64,000 nt of DNA from positions 1 through 64,000 of the forward strand of contig NZ_JAODNV010000016.1 of NCBI RefSeq assembly GCF_025398195.1, read 5' to 3'. Position numbers and translations under genes: made by a program. This DNA comes from Chelativorans petroleitrophicus. GTDB taxonomy: Bacteria; Pseudomonadota; Alphaproteobacteria; Rhizobiales; Rhizobiaceae. Below, piece after piece: positions 28,226 to 37,361 of this stretch (its first letter is position 1; every line of letters begins with the position of its first letter). The notes below the pieces were generated by a model. That model ran no database searches. It worked only from the letters and a program-made list of their open reading frames with translations, and had not been told where the DNA came from.

Positions 28226-29760
28226 ACGTGGCACTCTGGCTGGAGCGGGCGGCCCGTCTTCATCCCGACGCGCCCGCCCTGATGACCGGTACGTCCCTCG
28301 TGGCGGATTATGCTGAGTTCTACCGCGGGGCGAAGGCGATCGCGGGGGCATTCAGATCGCGGTACGGCATCGAGCCGGGCGATCACGTCGCGATTTTCAT
28401 GGGTAACGCCACTCAGTATCTCGAAGCACTCTATGCAACGCTGATCCTGGGCGGCGCCATCGTGCCCATTAATGCCAAGCTGCATCCACGCGAGGCGGCA
28501 TGGATCGTGAAGAACTCTGAAGCCAAGCTTGTCGTCAGCAGCGGCAAGGAACTGGCCGGCTTGCAGGCGCAGCCGGAGGCGAAGAATCTGCCCATCATCG
28601 ACGCGAAATCCCGCGACTGGACCGCGCTTTACGATGCGGCGCCAGTCGACCGGCCGGTCCGGCGCAGCCAGGACGATCTGGCCTGGATCTTCTACACGTC
28701 GGGTACGACGGGCAGGCCCAAGGGCGTTATGCAGTCCCACGGAAACATCCAGGCGATGACCTTCGCCTATCTCGCCGATGTCGATCAGGCTGAGCAGACG
28801 GATTGCGCGCTCTACGCCGCTCCCATGTCGCATGGAGCGGGCAGCTACAATTTCGTCTTCACTCTCAGGGCGGCCCGGCACGTGGTGCCCCCCTCCGGCG
28901 CCTTCAACGCGGCGGAGATTCAGGAGCTCGCCCCGGTACTGCGCAACGTCTGCATGTTCGCCGCACCTACTATGATCCGCCGCATGATCGCCCATGCCAA
29001 GGAGACCGGTTATGATGGCGACGGCTTGAAGACCGTCGTCTATGGCGGCGGGCCCATGTATGTGAGCGATATCCTTGAAGCTGTCGAGGTCTTCGGCCCC
29101 CGCTTCGTGCAGATATACGGGCAGGCGGAAAGCCCGATGACTATCACCGCCCTGCCCCGCAAGCGGGTCGTGGACCGGGATCATCTGCGCTGGCGCGAAC
29201 GCCTCGGTTCGGTGGGAACCGCGCATTCCTGTGTAGAGGTCAAGATCGCCGACGCGGAAGGCAACGAGGTGCCGCAAGGTGAGATCGGCGAAATACTCGT
29301 CTCCGGTTCAACGGTGATGAAGGGATACTGGCGTAACGACGAGGCGACGCGCGAAACGATCCGCGACGGCTGGCTTTGGACCGGCGACATGGGCTCGATG
29401 GACGACGACGGCTTCGTCACGCTCCGCGACCGCTCCAAGGATCTCATCATCTCGGGCGGCACCAACATCTACCCTCGCGAGGTGGAAGAGGTCCTGCTCA
29501 GCCATCCGTCGGTGGCGCAGGCCTGCGTCGTGGGCGAACCGGACCCCGAATGGGGCGAGATCGTCGTGGCGTTCATCGTTCTGGAACAGGGATACACCAG
29601 GGATGACAAAGCGCTCGACGCGCATTGCATCGACAATATCGCGCGGTTCAAGCGGCCCAAGAAATACGTCTACATCGACGATCTACCCAAGAACGCCTAT
29701 GGCAAGGTTTTGAAAACCGAGTTGCGGAAGCTATTGTCGAAGGAAGCGCCTGGAGGATAG
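28222..29760 (+). CDS. Class I adenylate-forming acyl-CoA synthetase
   Basis: A 512-residue AMP-forming ligase. Motif A3 is FYTSGTTGRPKGVMQSHGN (about residues 157-175); then come IYGQAESPMTITALP, LWTGDMGSMDDDGFVTLRDR and ISGGTNIYPREVEE. The C-terminal catalytic Lys lies in PKNAYGKVLKTELR. It activates a carboxylic acid with ATP and CoA. Next to a thiolase and an enoyl-CoA hydratase it probably starts beta-oxidation-like shortening of an imported or produced acid. The chain type (fatty, aryl or terpenoid) is not evident. Confidence 0.92.
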   Translation: MNVALWLERAARLHPDAPALMTGTSLVADYAEFYRGAKAIAGAFRSRYGIEPGDHVAIFMGNATQYLEALYATLILGGAIVPINAKLHPREAAWIVKNSEAKLVVSSGKELAGLQAQPEAKNLPIIDAKSRDWTALYDAAPVDRPVRRSQDDLAWIFYTSGTTGRPKGVMQSHGNIQAMTFAYLADVDQAEQTDCALYAAPMSHGAGSYNFVFTLRAARHVVPPSGAFNAAEIQELAPVLRNVCMFAAPTMIRRMIAHAKETGYDGDGLKTVVYGGGPMYVSDILEAVEVFGPRFVQIYGQAESPMTITALPRKRVVDRDHLRWRERLGSVGTAHSCVEVKIADAEGNEVPQGEIGEILVSGSTVMKGYWRNDEATRETIRDGWLWTGDMGSMDDDGFVTLRDRSKDLIISGGTNIYPREVEEVLLSHPSVAQACVVGEPDPEWGEIVVAFIVLEQGYTRDDKALDAHCIDNIARFKRPKKYVYIDDLPKNAYGKVLKTELRKLLSKEAPGG

Positions 29761-29876
29761 CAGAGGCGGCAAGCAGTCATAATGGACTTCGGAGGAGGGG
29801 CCGCCGCAACCGGCCCTCGCAGCAGGCCGCGCCTGTTTGCCGGCAAGCGCGAGAACAAGAAAGGGGAGGCAGCCCG

Positions 29877-30866
29877 GTGGACGCACATGGCGGCGAACTG
29901 CTCGTGACCAAACACGGCAGGGCGGGAATCGTTGCGCTCAACCGCCCCAAGGCGCTGAATGCGCTGACGCTTCAGATGGTCGATGATTTCACCCGGGCCC
30001 TGGAGCACTTCGAGGCGGATGAGGAAATCGCGTCGGTCATCGTCAGGAGCGATGTCGAGAGTGCGTTTTGCGCCGGCGGCGACATGCGCGCCATCTATCA
30101 CGCGCGTAAAGAAGGCCGGCATGAAGAGGCTGATACATTCTTCGAGCGTGAGTTTGCCCTGAACCGGTTCATCCATGACTTTGCCAAGCCGTACATCTCA
30201 CTGATAGACGGCATATGCTTCGGCGGAGGAATGGGCATCACGATCCACGGCCGGCATCGCGTCGTGGGCGAAAAGGCCGTTCTCGCCATGCCCGAAACCG
30301 CCATCGGATATTTCCCGGACGTCGGGGCGAGCTTTTTCCTCAACAGGCTGAGCAGGCCGATGGCGCGATTCCTGGGCTTGACCGGTTATCGGCTCTCGCC
30401 CGGGGACGCGGTCTTCACGGGTCTTGCGACCCGGTTCGTCCCGGTGGACCGTCACCCCGAAATCGTAAGCCGCCTCGCGGCAGGAGCACCGGCCGAGGCT
30501 GTTCTGGACGAACTGGCGGAAGCTCCCGGGGACAGCAGCCTTGCCTGCCACATCGATATCGTCCAGCGCTGCTTTTCACTCCCCTCCATTGCGGACATGA
30601 AGGAAGCCCTCCGCCGAGAGAAAGGGGACTTCGCAGCCGAAGCACTGGTGAGGTTGGAGCGGGCGGCACCCTCCAGTCTCGCCGTGACGATGAATCTTCT
30701 GGACCGTACTGCCGGCCTGTCCTTGTCCGAATGCCTCGCGATCGAACTTGACCTTGCCAAACAAGTCACGCGCAGCCCTGACTTCGCCGAGGGCATCCGC
30801 GCTGTACTTGTCGACAAGGATCGCAACCCGCAATGGGCCTCCGGTGAAGCAGAGATGAGCCTATGA
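29877..30866 (+). CDS. Enoyl-CoA hydratase / 3-hydroxyisobutyryl-CoA hydrolase-like protein
   Basis: A 329-residue crotonase-fold protein. It has the N-terminal ALNRPKALNALTLQMV, oxyanion loops FCAGGDMRAIYH and DGICFGGGMGITIHG, and PETAIGYFPDVGASFFLNRL. The long C-terminal half with the FPDVGASF pattern places it in the ECH_2/HIBCH branch, which includes thioester hydrolases as well as hydratases. I start at GTG 29877, eight bases after GGGGAGG; the open frame reaches upstream into the synthetase gene without sense. A 116-base gap separates it from the synthetase; it overlaps the GMC gene by four bases. Confidence 0.87.
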   Translation: MDAHGGELLVTKHGRAGIVALNRPKALNALTLQMVDDFTRALEHFEADEEIASVIVRSDVESAFCAGGDMRAIYHARKEGRHEEADTFFEREFALNRFIHDFAKPYISLIDGICFGGGMGITIHGRHRVVGEKAVLAMPETAIGYFPDVGASFFLNRLSRPMARFLGLTGYRLSPGDAVFTGLATRFVPVDRHPEIVSRLAAGAPAEAVLDELAEAPGDSSLACHIDIVQRCFSLPSIADMKEALRREKGDFAAEALVRLERAAPSSLAVTMNLLDRTAGLSLSECLAIELDLAKQVTRSPDFAEGIRAVLVDKDRNPQWASGEAEMSL

Positions 30867-32482
30867 GTAGCGAACGCGATGCCCCGTTCACTTTCGATTA
30901 CATCGTCTGCGGCGCGGGATCGGCCGGCTGTCTGCTCGCCAACAGGCTGAGTGAGAACGGCCGCTATCAGGTCGCCGTGATCGAGGCTGGCGGCCGCGAC
31001 GGCTGGATCTGGTTTCACATCCCGGCCGGCTATCTGTTCGCCATCGGCAATCCCCGTGCCGACTGGCTATTTAGGACCGAGAAGATCGCCGGTCTCAACG
31101 GCCGGGATCTCGCCTATCCGCGCGGCAAGGTGCTCGGCGGTTCCACCGCCATCAATGCGATGATCTACATGCGCGGGCAGCGCGAAGATTACGATTCATG
31201 GCGGGATGCGGGCCTCGAAGGCTGGGGCTGGGACGACGTGCTTCCCTATTTCCTCCGCCACGAGGACAATTGGCGCGGCAAGGGACCCTTTCACGGTGTG
31301 GGCGGCGAGTGGCGCGTGGAACAGCCCCGCCTGCGGTGGGAGATTCTCGACGCCTTCCAGAAAGGGGCGGAAGAATGCCAGATTCCGCCAAGCGACGATT
31401 TCAACACGGGCTCCAACGAGGGTTGCGGCTACTTTGACGTGAACCAGAAGGCAGGCTGGCGGTGGAGCGCCGCCCGCGGCTTCCTTAAGCCCGCTCTCAA
31501 GCGAAAGAACCTGCACCTCTTCACCGAGACGCTGGTCGACCGCGTCGTACTGGAGGGAAAGCGGGCTACCGGTGTTGTGGTGAGAGGCCCGGGCGGTAAG
31601 AGAACGCTCACGGCGCGGCGCGAGATCGTGCTCGCCTGCGGCGCCGTCGCCAGCCCCGTCATCCTCGAACGCTCCGGCATCGGCAATGCCGAACGCCTGC
31701 GTCGGCTGGGCATCGAGGTCACGGCCGATCTGCCCGGTGTCGGCGAAAATCTTCAGGATCACCTGCAGATCCGTCCCATCTTCAAGGTTCGCAACGCTGC
31801 GACCATGAACACGATCTACAAGTCGCTGATCCGGCGCGGACTGATGGGGCTGCAATACGCTTTCCTGCGTCGCGGCGCGCTCACCATGGCACCGTCGCAG
31901 CTCGGGGCGTTCACCCGGTCAAGTCCGCGGCACGACAGGCCAAACATTCAGTTTCATGTTCAGCCCCTCTCGCTCGACAAGTTCGGCGACGCTCTGCACG
32001 ATTTCCCGGCGATCACCGTCAGCGTATGCAACTTGCGCCCGACCAGCCGCGGTTCCGTCCACATCCGCTCGGCTGACGCGACGGCGGCCCCCGCCATCGA
32101 TCCGAATTATCTTGCGACGGAAGAGGACAGACTGGTCGCGGCAGAATCGATCCGTAAGGCGCGCCAGATTATGGGAGCGGAGGCGCTCAGGCGCTATGAG
32201 CCCGAGGAGTACCGGCCGGGGCCGCAGTATCAGACGGAGGAGGAGCTCGCCCGCATTGCCGGCGAAATCGCCACGACCATCTTCCATCCGGTCGGCACGG
32301 CCCGCATGGGGCTTGAAACCGACCGCCTCCCGGTCGTGGACAGTAAGCTCCGGGTGATCGGGATCAAGGGCCTTCGCGTGGCCGACGCTTCCGTCATGCC
32401 GCTCATCATATCGGGCAACACCAACTCGCCAACCATCATGATTGCCGAAAAGGCATCCGAAATGATCCTGTCTGCGGCTTGA
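30863..32482 (+). CDS. GMC family FAD-dependent oxidoreductase (choline/alcohol dehydrogenase-like)
   Basis: A 539-residue glucose-methanol-choline oxidoreductase. The FAD Rossmann motif is CGAGSAGCLLANRLSE (about residues 14-29). The first signature YPRGKVLGGSTAINAMIYMRG is at about 76-96, SGIGNAERLRRLGI marks the second signature, and the C-terminal FHPVGTARMG and GNTNSPTIMIAEKA carry the catalytic His and Asn. It would oxidise an alcohol to aldehyde or acid. Being cytoplasmic and in an operon with acyl-CoA genes, it probably prepares the substrate of the synthetase. Start ATG 30863 in an ATGA overlap. Confidence 0.93.
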   Translation: MSSERDAPFTFDYIVCGAGSAGCLLANRLSENGRYQVAVIEAGGRDGWIWFHIPAGYLFAIGNPRADWLFRTEKIAGLNGRDLAYPRGKVLGGSTAINAMIYMRGQREDYDSWRDAGLEGWGWDDVLPYFLRHEDNWRGKGPFHGVGGEWRVEQPRLRWEILDAFQKGAEECQIPPSDDFNTGSNEGCGYFDVNQKAGWRWSAARGFLKPALKRKNLHLFTETLVDRVVLEGKRATGVVVRGPGGKRTLTARREIVLACGAVASPVILERSGIGNAERLRRLGIEVTADLPGVGENLQDHLQIRPIFKVRNAATMNTIYKSLIRRGLMGLQYAFLRRGALTMAPSQLGAFTRSSPRHDRPNIQFHVQPLSLDKFGDALHDFPAITVSVCNLRPTSRGSVHIRSADATAAPAIDPNYLATEEDRLVAAESIRKARQIMGAEALRRYEPEEYRPGPQYQTEEELARIAGEIATTIFHPVGTARMGLETDRLPVVDSKLRVIGIKGLRVADASVMPLIISGNTNSPTIMIAEKASEMILSAA

Positions 32483-32501
32483 GTCCGCTGTTCCCGCGGG
32501 C

Positions 32502-33299
32502 TCAGTTGCGGCGGGTCTTTCGCAAAGCCTTCCCCCCGGTGACGGCGGACGTGCGCTGTGCGCTCTTCCGCTCGCGTGGGGAAGACGGCTTTCCGGCACC
32601 GTCTGCCGAGCGGAGCGAGCCGCCCCGCCGCCTGCCGGCCGTGCTTTCGCGGCGCGCCCTTTCGGCCGCGTGCACGGCGCGAAGGCCGCCCGCGATAAAG
32701 GGAACCAGCAGCGAAACGGCCCGCGCGAAGTCTTGGGGATCGCACGCATCGTCGGAGAGCCGCTTCACGCGGTCCGTGCGCGAAATCGATGCCGTCATGG
32801 CCCCGACGGTAAAAATATAGATCCACGGCAGGCTTTTCATGTCGAGATCCGGCAGCGCCTTTGCCAGCGCGGCGATCGTGATGCGCGCGATGGGATCGAA
32901 AAATTCCCGTGAAATCCGTCGGGCATATTCGGCCGGCTCGTTCGAGACCTGGTTTAGGAGGGTCGCATAGTTCGCGCCGCCCGTCTCGTGGTCCCCTGCC
33001 CTCATCACCATGGGCTCGACGAGCGCGCGCACGATATCCTCCAGATGCGCATTGTCGAAGCCGGAATCCCGCTCGATCTTGTCGAGGCGCGAAAGCCGGT
33101 CTTCGTTTATGGCGCGGATACGCCGCTCAAAGACTGCGTGGTAGAGTTCTTCCCTCGTTTTGAAGTAATATTGCAGGTGGGAGATCCGGATGTCGGCCTT
33201 GGCCGCAATCTCCCGCAGCGAAACGCCGTTGATGCCCCGCTCAGTGAAGAGGCTTTCGGCGGCATCCAGGATTCGTCGGCGTGTTTCGGCGGGCGCCAT
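32502..33299 (-). CDS. TetR/AcrR family transcriptional regulator with basic C-terminal tail
   Basis: A 265-residue regulator. The N-terminal helix-turn-helix spans about residues 5-52 (ETRRRILDAAESLFTERG, VSLREIAAKADIRISHLQYYF). A helical domain follows (about 60-205) resembling TetR_C proteins of the RutR type. The last roughly 55 residues are Arg/Ser/Lys-rich and probably disordered, which is unusual. It is convergent with the GMC gene and divergent from TRAP operon 2, with a perfect AACGATCGTT palindrome between, so it likely represses that operon. Confidence 0.87.
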   Translation of the reverse strand: MAPAETRRRILDAAESLFTERGINGVSLREIAAKADIRISHLQYYFKTREELYHAVFERRIRAINEDRLSRLDKIERDSGFDNAHLEDIVRALVEPMVMRAGDHETGGANYATLLNQVSNEPAEYARRISREFFDPIARITIAALAKALPDLDMKSLPWIYIFTVGAMTASISRTDRVKRLSDDACDPQDFARAVSLLVPFIAGGLRAVHAAERARRESTAGRRRGGSLRSADGAGKPSSPRERKSAQRTSAVTGGKALRKTRRN

Positions 33300-33399
33300 T
33301 GTCTGTTACCTCCGTTGCGCCTGGATATCCTCCAGACAGCGCACACTGCTCATCCGGCCCGATGAGCGGCTTTGAACCTAAACGACACGGGCTCCTTAC

Positions 33400-33444
33400 A
33401 CGATTTTAGGGCATCCGTCCAAAATTTTTGTTGAAACGATCGTT
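33400..33444. promoter_or_regulatory. Partial regulatory element (copy D) and AACGATCGTT palindrome before TRAP operon 2
   Basis: At 33400-33429 the run CGATTTTAGG then CA and CCAAAATTTTT lines up ungapped with the right-hand part of element A (21 of 30 positions by eye); the left AATAGCGTG part is absent. Directly after it AACGATCGTT (33435-33444) is a perfect palindrome, a likely operator for the divergent TetR. The remaining 98 bases to the DctP start show no further clear site. Confidence 0.45.
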
Positions 33445-33541
33445 AGCTTGAAATATAGGTCAGTTGTCCAATGGATGGGCAGCCTGCTCGAGACCCGATT
33501 GGAGGCAGGGTCGATCCCGGGCTGCCCCGGGAGGAACAACC

Positions 33542-34627
33542 GTGAAAGAATATCTTACCGGACCTGTTCGGCGGTCCCTACTCAGGCCTGCCGTGAGAGC
33601 ATTGATTGTGGCTGCTGCGCTTGGTGCACAGATAGGGACAGCAGGCGCGCAGGAGATCGTGCTGAGATACAACAAATGGCTTCCCCAGACGCATCCGCAG
33701 GATGTGGAGGGCATGTTCCCGTTCTTCGAAGCGATCGAGCAGGTCACCGAAGGCCGCGTTCGCGTCGAGCCGACGACCGCACCACTGGCTCCGCCGCCGC
33801 GTCAGATGGAGGCTGTCCGCAATGGCGTGGTGGATATCGCCTATGGCGGACAGTCCCTTTCACCGGGTCTGTTTCCTCTGGCCGACATCGTGGCCCTGCC
33901 CTTCATCGGCGACTCAGCCGAGGCGATCTCGGTGGCGTTCTGGCGCACTCACCACGAATATTTCGCCGATGCGGAACCGTATGAGGGCGTGCATCTGCTC
34001 TCTCTTCTCGCCGTGGCCCCTTATCATGTCTATTCGATCGATAGGGAGATCGCGACGGTCGACGACCTCGAAGGCATGAAGCTTCGCGCGACCGGCGCGA
34101 TTGCGCCCAAGGTCGCCGAAGCGATCGGAACGGTGCCGGTCCCCATCGATATCACCGGGATGTATGACGCGCTCTCGAAGAAGATTCTCGACGGCGCACT
34201 CAACAATGACGACCAGATGCGCGCGTTCGGCGTAACGGAATTCGTCAAGTACCGCCTGGCAATCCCCGGCGGAATACTCGGAGCGCCCCTCTATGTCGTC
34301 GTCAATGAAGCGAAGTGGAACCAGATCTCGCCTGAGGATCAGGAGGCGATCATGGCGCTTGCCGGTGAGAAGCTGGCCGCCCAGGTGAGCCGCCTCGCGG
34401 ATATCAGCGCGGCCGAGGGCATCCGTCAAATGGAGGACGGCGGCACGGTCCTCACCACCGCAAGCGACGAAATGCTGGCCGAGCTGAAAGCGAGGCTGAA
34501 GCCCATCGAGGATGAATGGATCGCCAAAGCCGAAGAGCTCGGCGTGGATGGTCGGGCCGCGCTTGAGAGGATACGGCAGATCGCCGCCGAAGTCGAAGCG
34601 AATAAGGCACCGCTGAGGGTCGAATAG
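33542..34627 (+). CDS. TRAP transporter solute-binding protein (DctP family) 2
   Basis: A 361-residue periplasmic binding protein with a rather long Sec signal peptide (about residues 1-33, ending GTAGAQE). The DctP region LEGMKLRATGAIAPKVAEAI includes the substrate-carboxylate Arg, followed by GMYDALSKKILDGALNND. Substrate is probably an organic acid; it is not closely similar to the first DctP by eye. Start GTG 33542 behind GGGAGGAAC. It opens a plus-strand operon DctP-DctQ-DctM followed by flavin reductase, cyclase, NmrA and LigM-like genes. Confidence 0.91.
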   Translation: MKEYLTGPVRRSLLRPAVRALIVAAALGAQIGTAGAQEIVLRYNKWLPQTHPQDVEGMFPFFEAIEQVTEGRVRVEPTTAPLAPPPRQMEAVRNGVVDIAYGGQSLSPGLFPLADIVALPFIGDSAEAISVAFWRTHHEYFADAEPYEGVHLLSLLAVAPYHVYSIDREIATVDDLEGMKLRATGAIAPKVAEAIGTVPVPIDITGMYDALSKKILDGALNNDDQMRAFGVTEFVKYRLAIPGGILGAPLYVVVNEAKWNQISPEDQEAIMALAGEKLAAQVSRLADISAAEGIRQMEDGGTVLTTASDEMLAELKARLKPIEDEWIAKAEELGVDGRAALERIRQIAAEVEANKAPLRVE

Positions 34628-34772
34628 CCCCGTGATCACCCGCCCGGCTAGCAACATGGCGCATCGCGGCGGGTCGCATCAGGCAAACGAATTTCGCCAC
34701 GAGCAACACTTTCGCATGATTATGCTGGAGCCTGGCGGGAACTGAATCCCACTGGGCAGGAGGAATGGCATC

Positions 34773-35306
34773 GTGAGTGAATCCATACCGGATACCGGGA
34801 GGAGAACGATCCTCAGTCGTAGCATCGTGACCCGGCTGGACCGCACATTCGGCCTTGCGGCCGGAGCCGCGCTGTTCGCTCTGATGCTCGTAGTCGCAGT
34901 CGACGTAATCGGCCGCTACGTTTTCAATGCCCCGCTGAGCAGCAGCTTCGAATACGTCCAGATCTGCATGGCGCTTCTGGTATTCCTGGCCCTTCCGGTC
35001 GTTGTGGCCCGGCAGGACAATATACAGGTGGAGGTGTTCGAAGTCTTCATCCCCAGATCGTTCCGCCGTTTCACGCGCCTGCTCGGCTTCGCCATTTCCG
35101 TCACCATCGTGGCCGGTCTCGTCTGGGTGTCGTACGCAAGGGCGAGCAGCTTTCATGAATCGGGCGAGCGCTTCGTTCTCCTTCCGATGCCGCTTTATCC
35201 CGTCGCCTATTTCATCTTTGCGATGTGGGCGGTCTGCCTGGCGATCATGCTTTTCCAGTTCGTAAAATATGCAGGGTTCACCGGGAAATCGGAGGACCAG
35301 GAATGA
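34773..35306 (+). CDS. TRAP transporter small permease (DctQ family) 2
   Basis: A 177-residue protein with four predicted membrane segments and the DctQ features VDVIGRYVFNAPLSSSFEYV and PVVVARQDNIQVEVF. It is the small membrane subunit of the second TRAP system. The start is GTG 34773, eight bases after GGAGGA; the ATG 8 bases earlier is in another frame and stops at once. A 145-base gap with no obvious signal separates it from DctP. It overlaps DctM by four bases. Confidence 0.89.
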   Translation: MSESIPDTGRRTILSRSIVTRLDRTFGLAAGAALFALMLVVAVDVIGRYVFNAPLSSSFEYVQICMALLVFLALPVVVARQDNIQVEVFEVFIPRSFRRFTRLLGFAISVTIVAGLVWVSYARASSFHESGERFVLLPMPLYPVAYFIFAMWAVCLAIMLFQFVKYAGFTGKSEDQE

Positions 35307-36595
35307 TCCTGACCGCGATCGGTCTGGCAAGCCTTTTTCTGCTCCTCGCCCTCGGCGTACCGCTGGGCTACGCCATGGCGCTCGTGGGCTTCGCCGGGTT
35401 TGCGCTCCTCATCGGTCCGGACGCTGCAGTCTATTCCGCCGGCCAGGTTATCTTCGACAATGTCATGAGTTTCGACCTGTCGATCCTGCCCCTTTTCATT
35501 CTCATGGGCAGCTTCATCGCCCGATCGGGGTTGGCGGAAGACCTGTTCGGCGTGGCCGAAGCCTTTCTCGGCCATCGTCGCGGCGGCCTTGCCATGTTCA
35601 CTGTCGCGGCGTGCGGCGGGTTCTCCTGCGTCTGCGGATCGAGCATGGCGACGGTGGCCACGATGGCGAAGGTGGCGCTGCCTTCCATGCGGCAGAGAGG
35701 CTATGCCAGCTCCCTCGCATCCGCATCGATCGTTTCAGGCGGGACCCTCGGAATTCTCATTCCGCCAAGCACGACGCTCGTCATCTACGGCATCATCACA
35801 GAAACGAATATCGGCAAGCTTTTCATGGCCGCGGTGCTGCCGGGCTTGATAGCGGTAAGCCTTCTCATGCTCGCGGTCCTCACCACCGTTTTGCTGCACC
35901 CGGAAAGCGGCCCGCGCAGCGAACGGCAGGGCTGGCGGAAGCGCCTGTTCTATCTGCGCAGGACGGGCGGAGTGATTGTGCTGTTCGTTGGGATGATGGG
36001 CGGAATCTATCTCGGCGTCTTTACCGTCTCCGAGGCTGCGGGGATTGGCGCTGCCGGCTCGCTCCTGTTCGTTCTCTGGCGCCGGGCGTTGACGTGGCGG
36101 GTGCTGAAGGACGCGCTGACCGACGCGGCGCTTACGACCGCGACCATATTCGTCATTCTGTTCGGGGCATTGATCTTTGCCAACTTCATCGAAGTCACCG
36201 GCCTGCCGGGCGAGTTGAAAGCCTGGGTCGCAAGCTCCCACCTGACCCCAATCGCCCTCATTCTAATGATCACGGCGGTCTATTTCGTTATGGGAATGGT
36301 GCTCGAAATCCTTTCCATGATGCTGCTTACCGTTCCGCTTTTCCTGCCGATGGTCACGGCCATCGGATACGACCCCGTGTGGTTCGGCATCTTCGTGATC
36401 CTCGTCTGCGAGCTTGGACTGATCACTCCGCCCGTGGGGCTCAATCTTTTCGTCTTCAGGGCGACCGCCCGCGACATTTCCGTCGCGGCCATCAGCCGTG
36501 GGCTCATCCCCTTCATCATCGCTCTCCTCGCCGTGGTCGGGATCATCGTCTCGATGCCGGAAGTGGTCTCGTTCCTGCCGGGCATGATGGGCTGA
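35303..36595 (+). CDS. TRAP transporter large permease (DctM family) 2
   Basis: A 430-residue, about 12-segment membrane protein: FILMGSFIARSGLAEDLF, SCVCGSSMATVATMAKVALP, GTLGILIPPSTTLVIYGIIT, and C-terminal ELGLITPPVGLNLFVFRATA. It is the ion-coupled channel of TRAP system 2. The ATG at 35303 overlaps the DctQ stop (ATGA); the frame is open upstream but only through DctQ. Confidence 0.94.
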   Translation: MILTAIGLASLFLLLALGVPLGYAMALVGFAGFALLIGPDAAVYSAGQVIFDNVMSFDLSILPLFILMGSFIARSGLAEDLFGVAEAFLGHRRGGLAMFTVAACGGFSCVCGSSMATVATMAKVALPSMRQRGYASSLASASIVSGGTLGILIPPSTTLVIYGIITETNIGKLFMAAVLPGLIAVSLLMLAVLTTVLLHPESGPRSERQGWRKRLFYLRRTGGVIVLFVGMMGGIYLGVFTVSEAAGIGAAGSLLFVLWRRALTWRVLKDALTDAALTTATIFVILFGALIFANFIEVTGLPGELKAWVASSHLTPIALILMITAVYFVMGMVLEILSMMLLTVPLFLPMVTAIGYDPVWFGIFVILVCELGLITPPVGLNLFVFRATARDISVAAISRGLIPFIIALLAVVGIIVSMPEVVSFLPGMMG

Positions 36596-36674
36596 TGACT
36601 CCAACAATGGGCTTAAGCCGCACGGCGCGGGCCTGGCGGCCCAAACCACAAAGGCGAAGAAAGGAATGCAAGGA

Positions 36675-37361
36675 ATGGCGCAAATCGACCCTGGTCCGCA
36701 GACGTTCCAGGAGAATTACAAACTGATGACCGGTCTGGTCGTGCCCCGCCCCATCGCTTGGATCACGACCCTGTCACCGGAGGGAAAGGTAAATCTGGCA
36801 CCTTTTTCCGCCTTCACCTTCTGCGCTCACAAGCCGCCGATGGTGACGATCACGGCCGGACTGCATGAATACGACCGCAAGGGCCAGATGAAGGACACGG
36901 TGGTCAACATCCTGAGGAATCGGGAATTTGTGGTCAATATCGCCAACCGGTCGCTGCTCAGGCCGCTTCATGCGAGTTCTGCAGAATACCCCGCGGGTCA
37001 AAGCGAGGTGGAAGCACTGGGGCTGGAAACCTGCGCGAGCGCGGCAGTAAAGACGCCGCGCATCGCCGCGGCACCTGCCGCGCTCGAATGCCGGCTTCAT
37101 TCCACGATCGAGCTCGGCGAGGAAGGTGAGCGTATCGTGATCGGCCGGGTCCTGATGTTTCAGATCGCCGATCATCTTCTGCGGAACGGAAAGGTCGACA
37201 CGCGGGAACTCGATCCCGTCGCTCGGCTAGGCGGCCCCAACTACGCAACCTTCGGAGACATCGTCACGATGCCGGCGGCCGAGGTGACCGTCGCACCTTC
37301 TCCATCGGCCGACGATCCATTCTACGCTGACAGACAGGAAGGCTTCCATGAAACTCGTTGA
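36675..37361 (+). CDS. Flavin reductase-like domain protein (FMN-binding split barrel)
   Basis: A 228-residue protein of the DIM6/NTAB flavin-reductase-like family: LMTGLVVPRPIAWITTLSPE, NLAPFSAFTFCAHKPPMVTI, then KDTVVNILRNREFVVNIA. Members bind FMN and either reduce flavin for a monooxygenase or act on their own. No partner monooxygenase is seen in the window. I prefer the ATG at 36675, with AAAGGA nine bases upstream, to the one at 36666, which has no room for a ribosome site. It overlaps the cyclase gene by 14 bases. Confidence 0.83.
   Translation: MAQIDPGPQTFQENYKLMTGLVVPRPIAWITTLSPEGKVNLAPFSAFTFCAHKPPMVTITAGLHEYDRKGQMKDTVVNILRNREFVVNIANRSLLRPLHASSAEYPAGQSEVEALGLETCASAAVKTPRIAAAPAALECRLHSTIELGEEGERIVIGRVLMFQIADHLLRNGKVDTRELDPVARLGGPNYATFGDIVTMPAAEVTVAPSPSADDPFYADRQEGFHETR

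Noticed and set aside
35269-36726. A 485-codon plus-strand open frame overlapping DctM 2
   Set aside because: It is another frame of the DctM gene with Arg/His-rich residues; the DctM frame has all family motifs and membrane segments.
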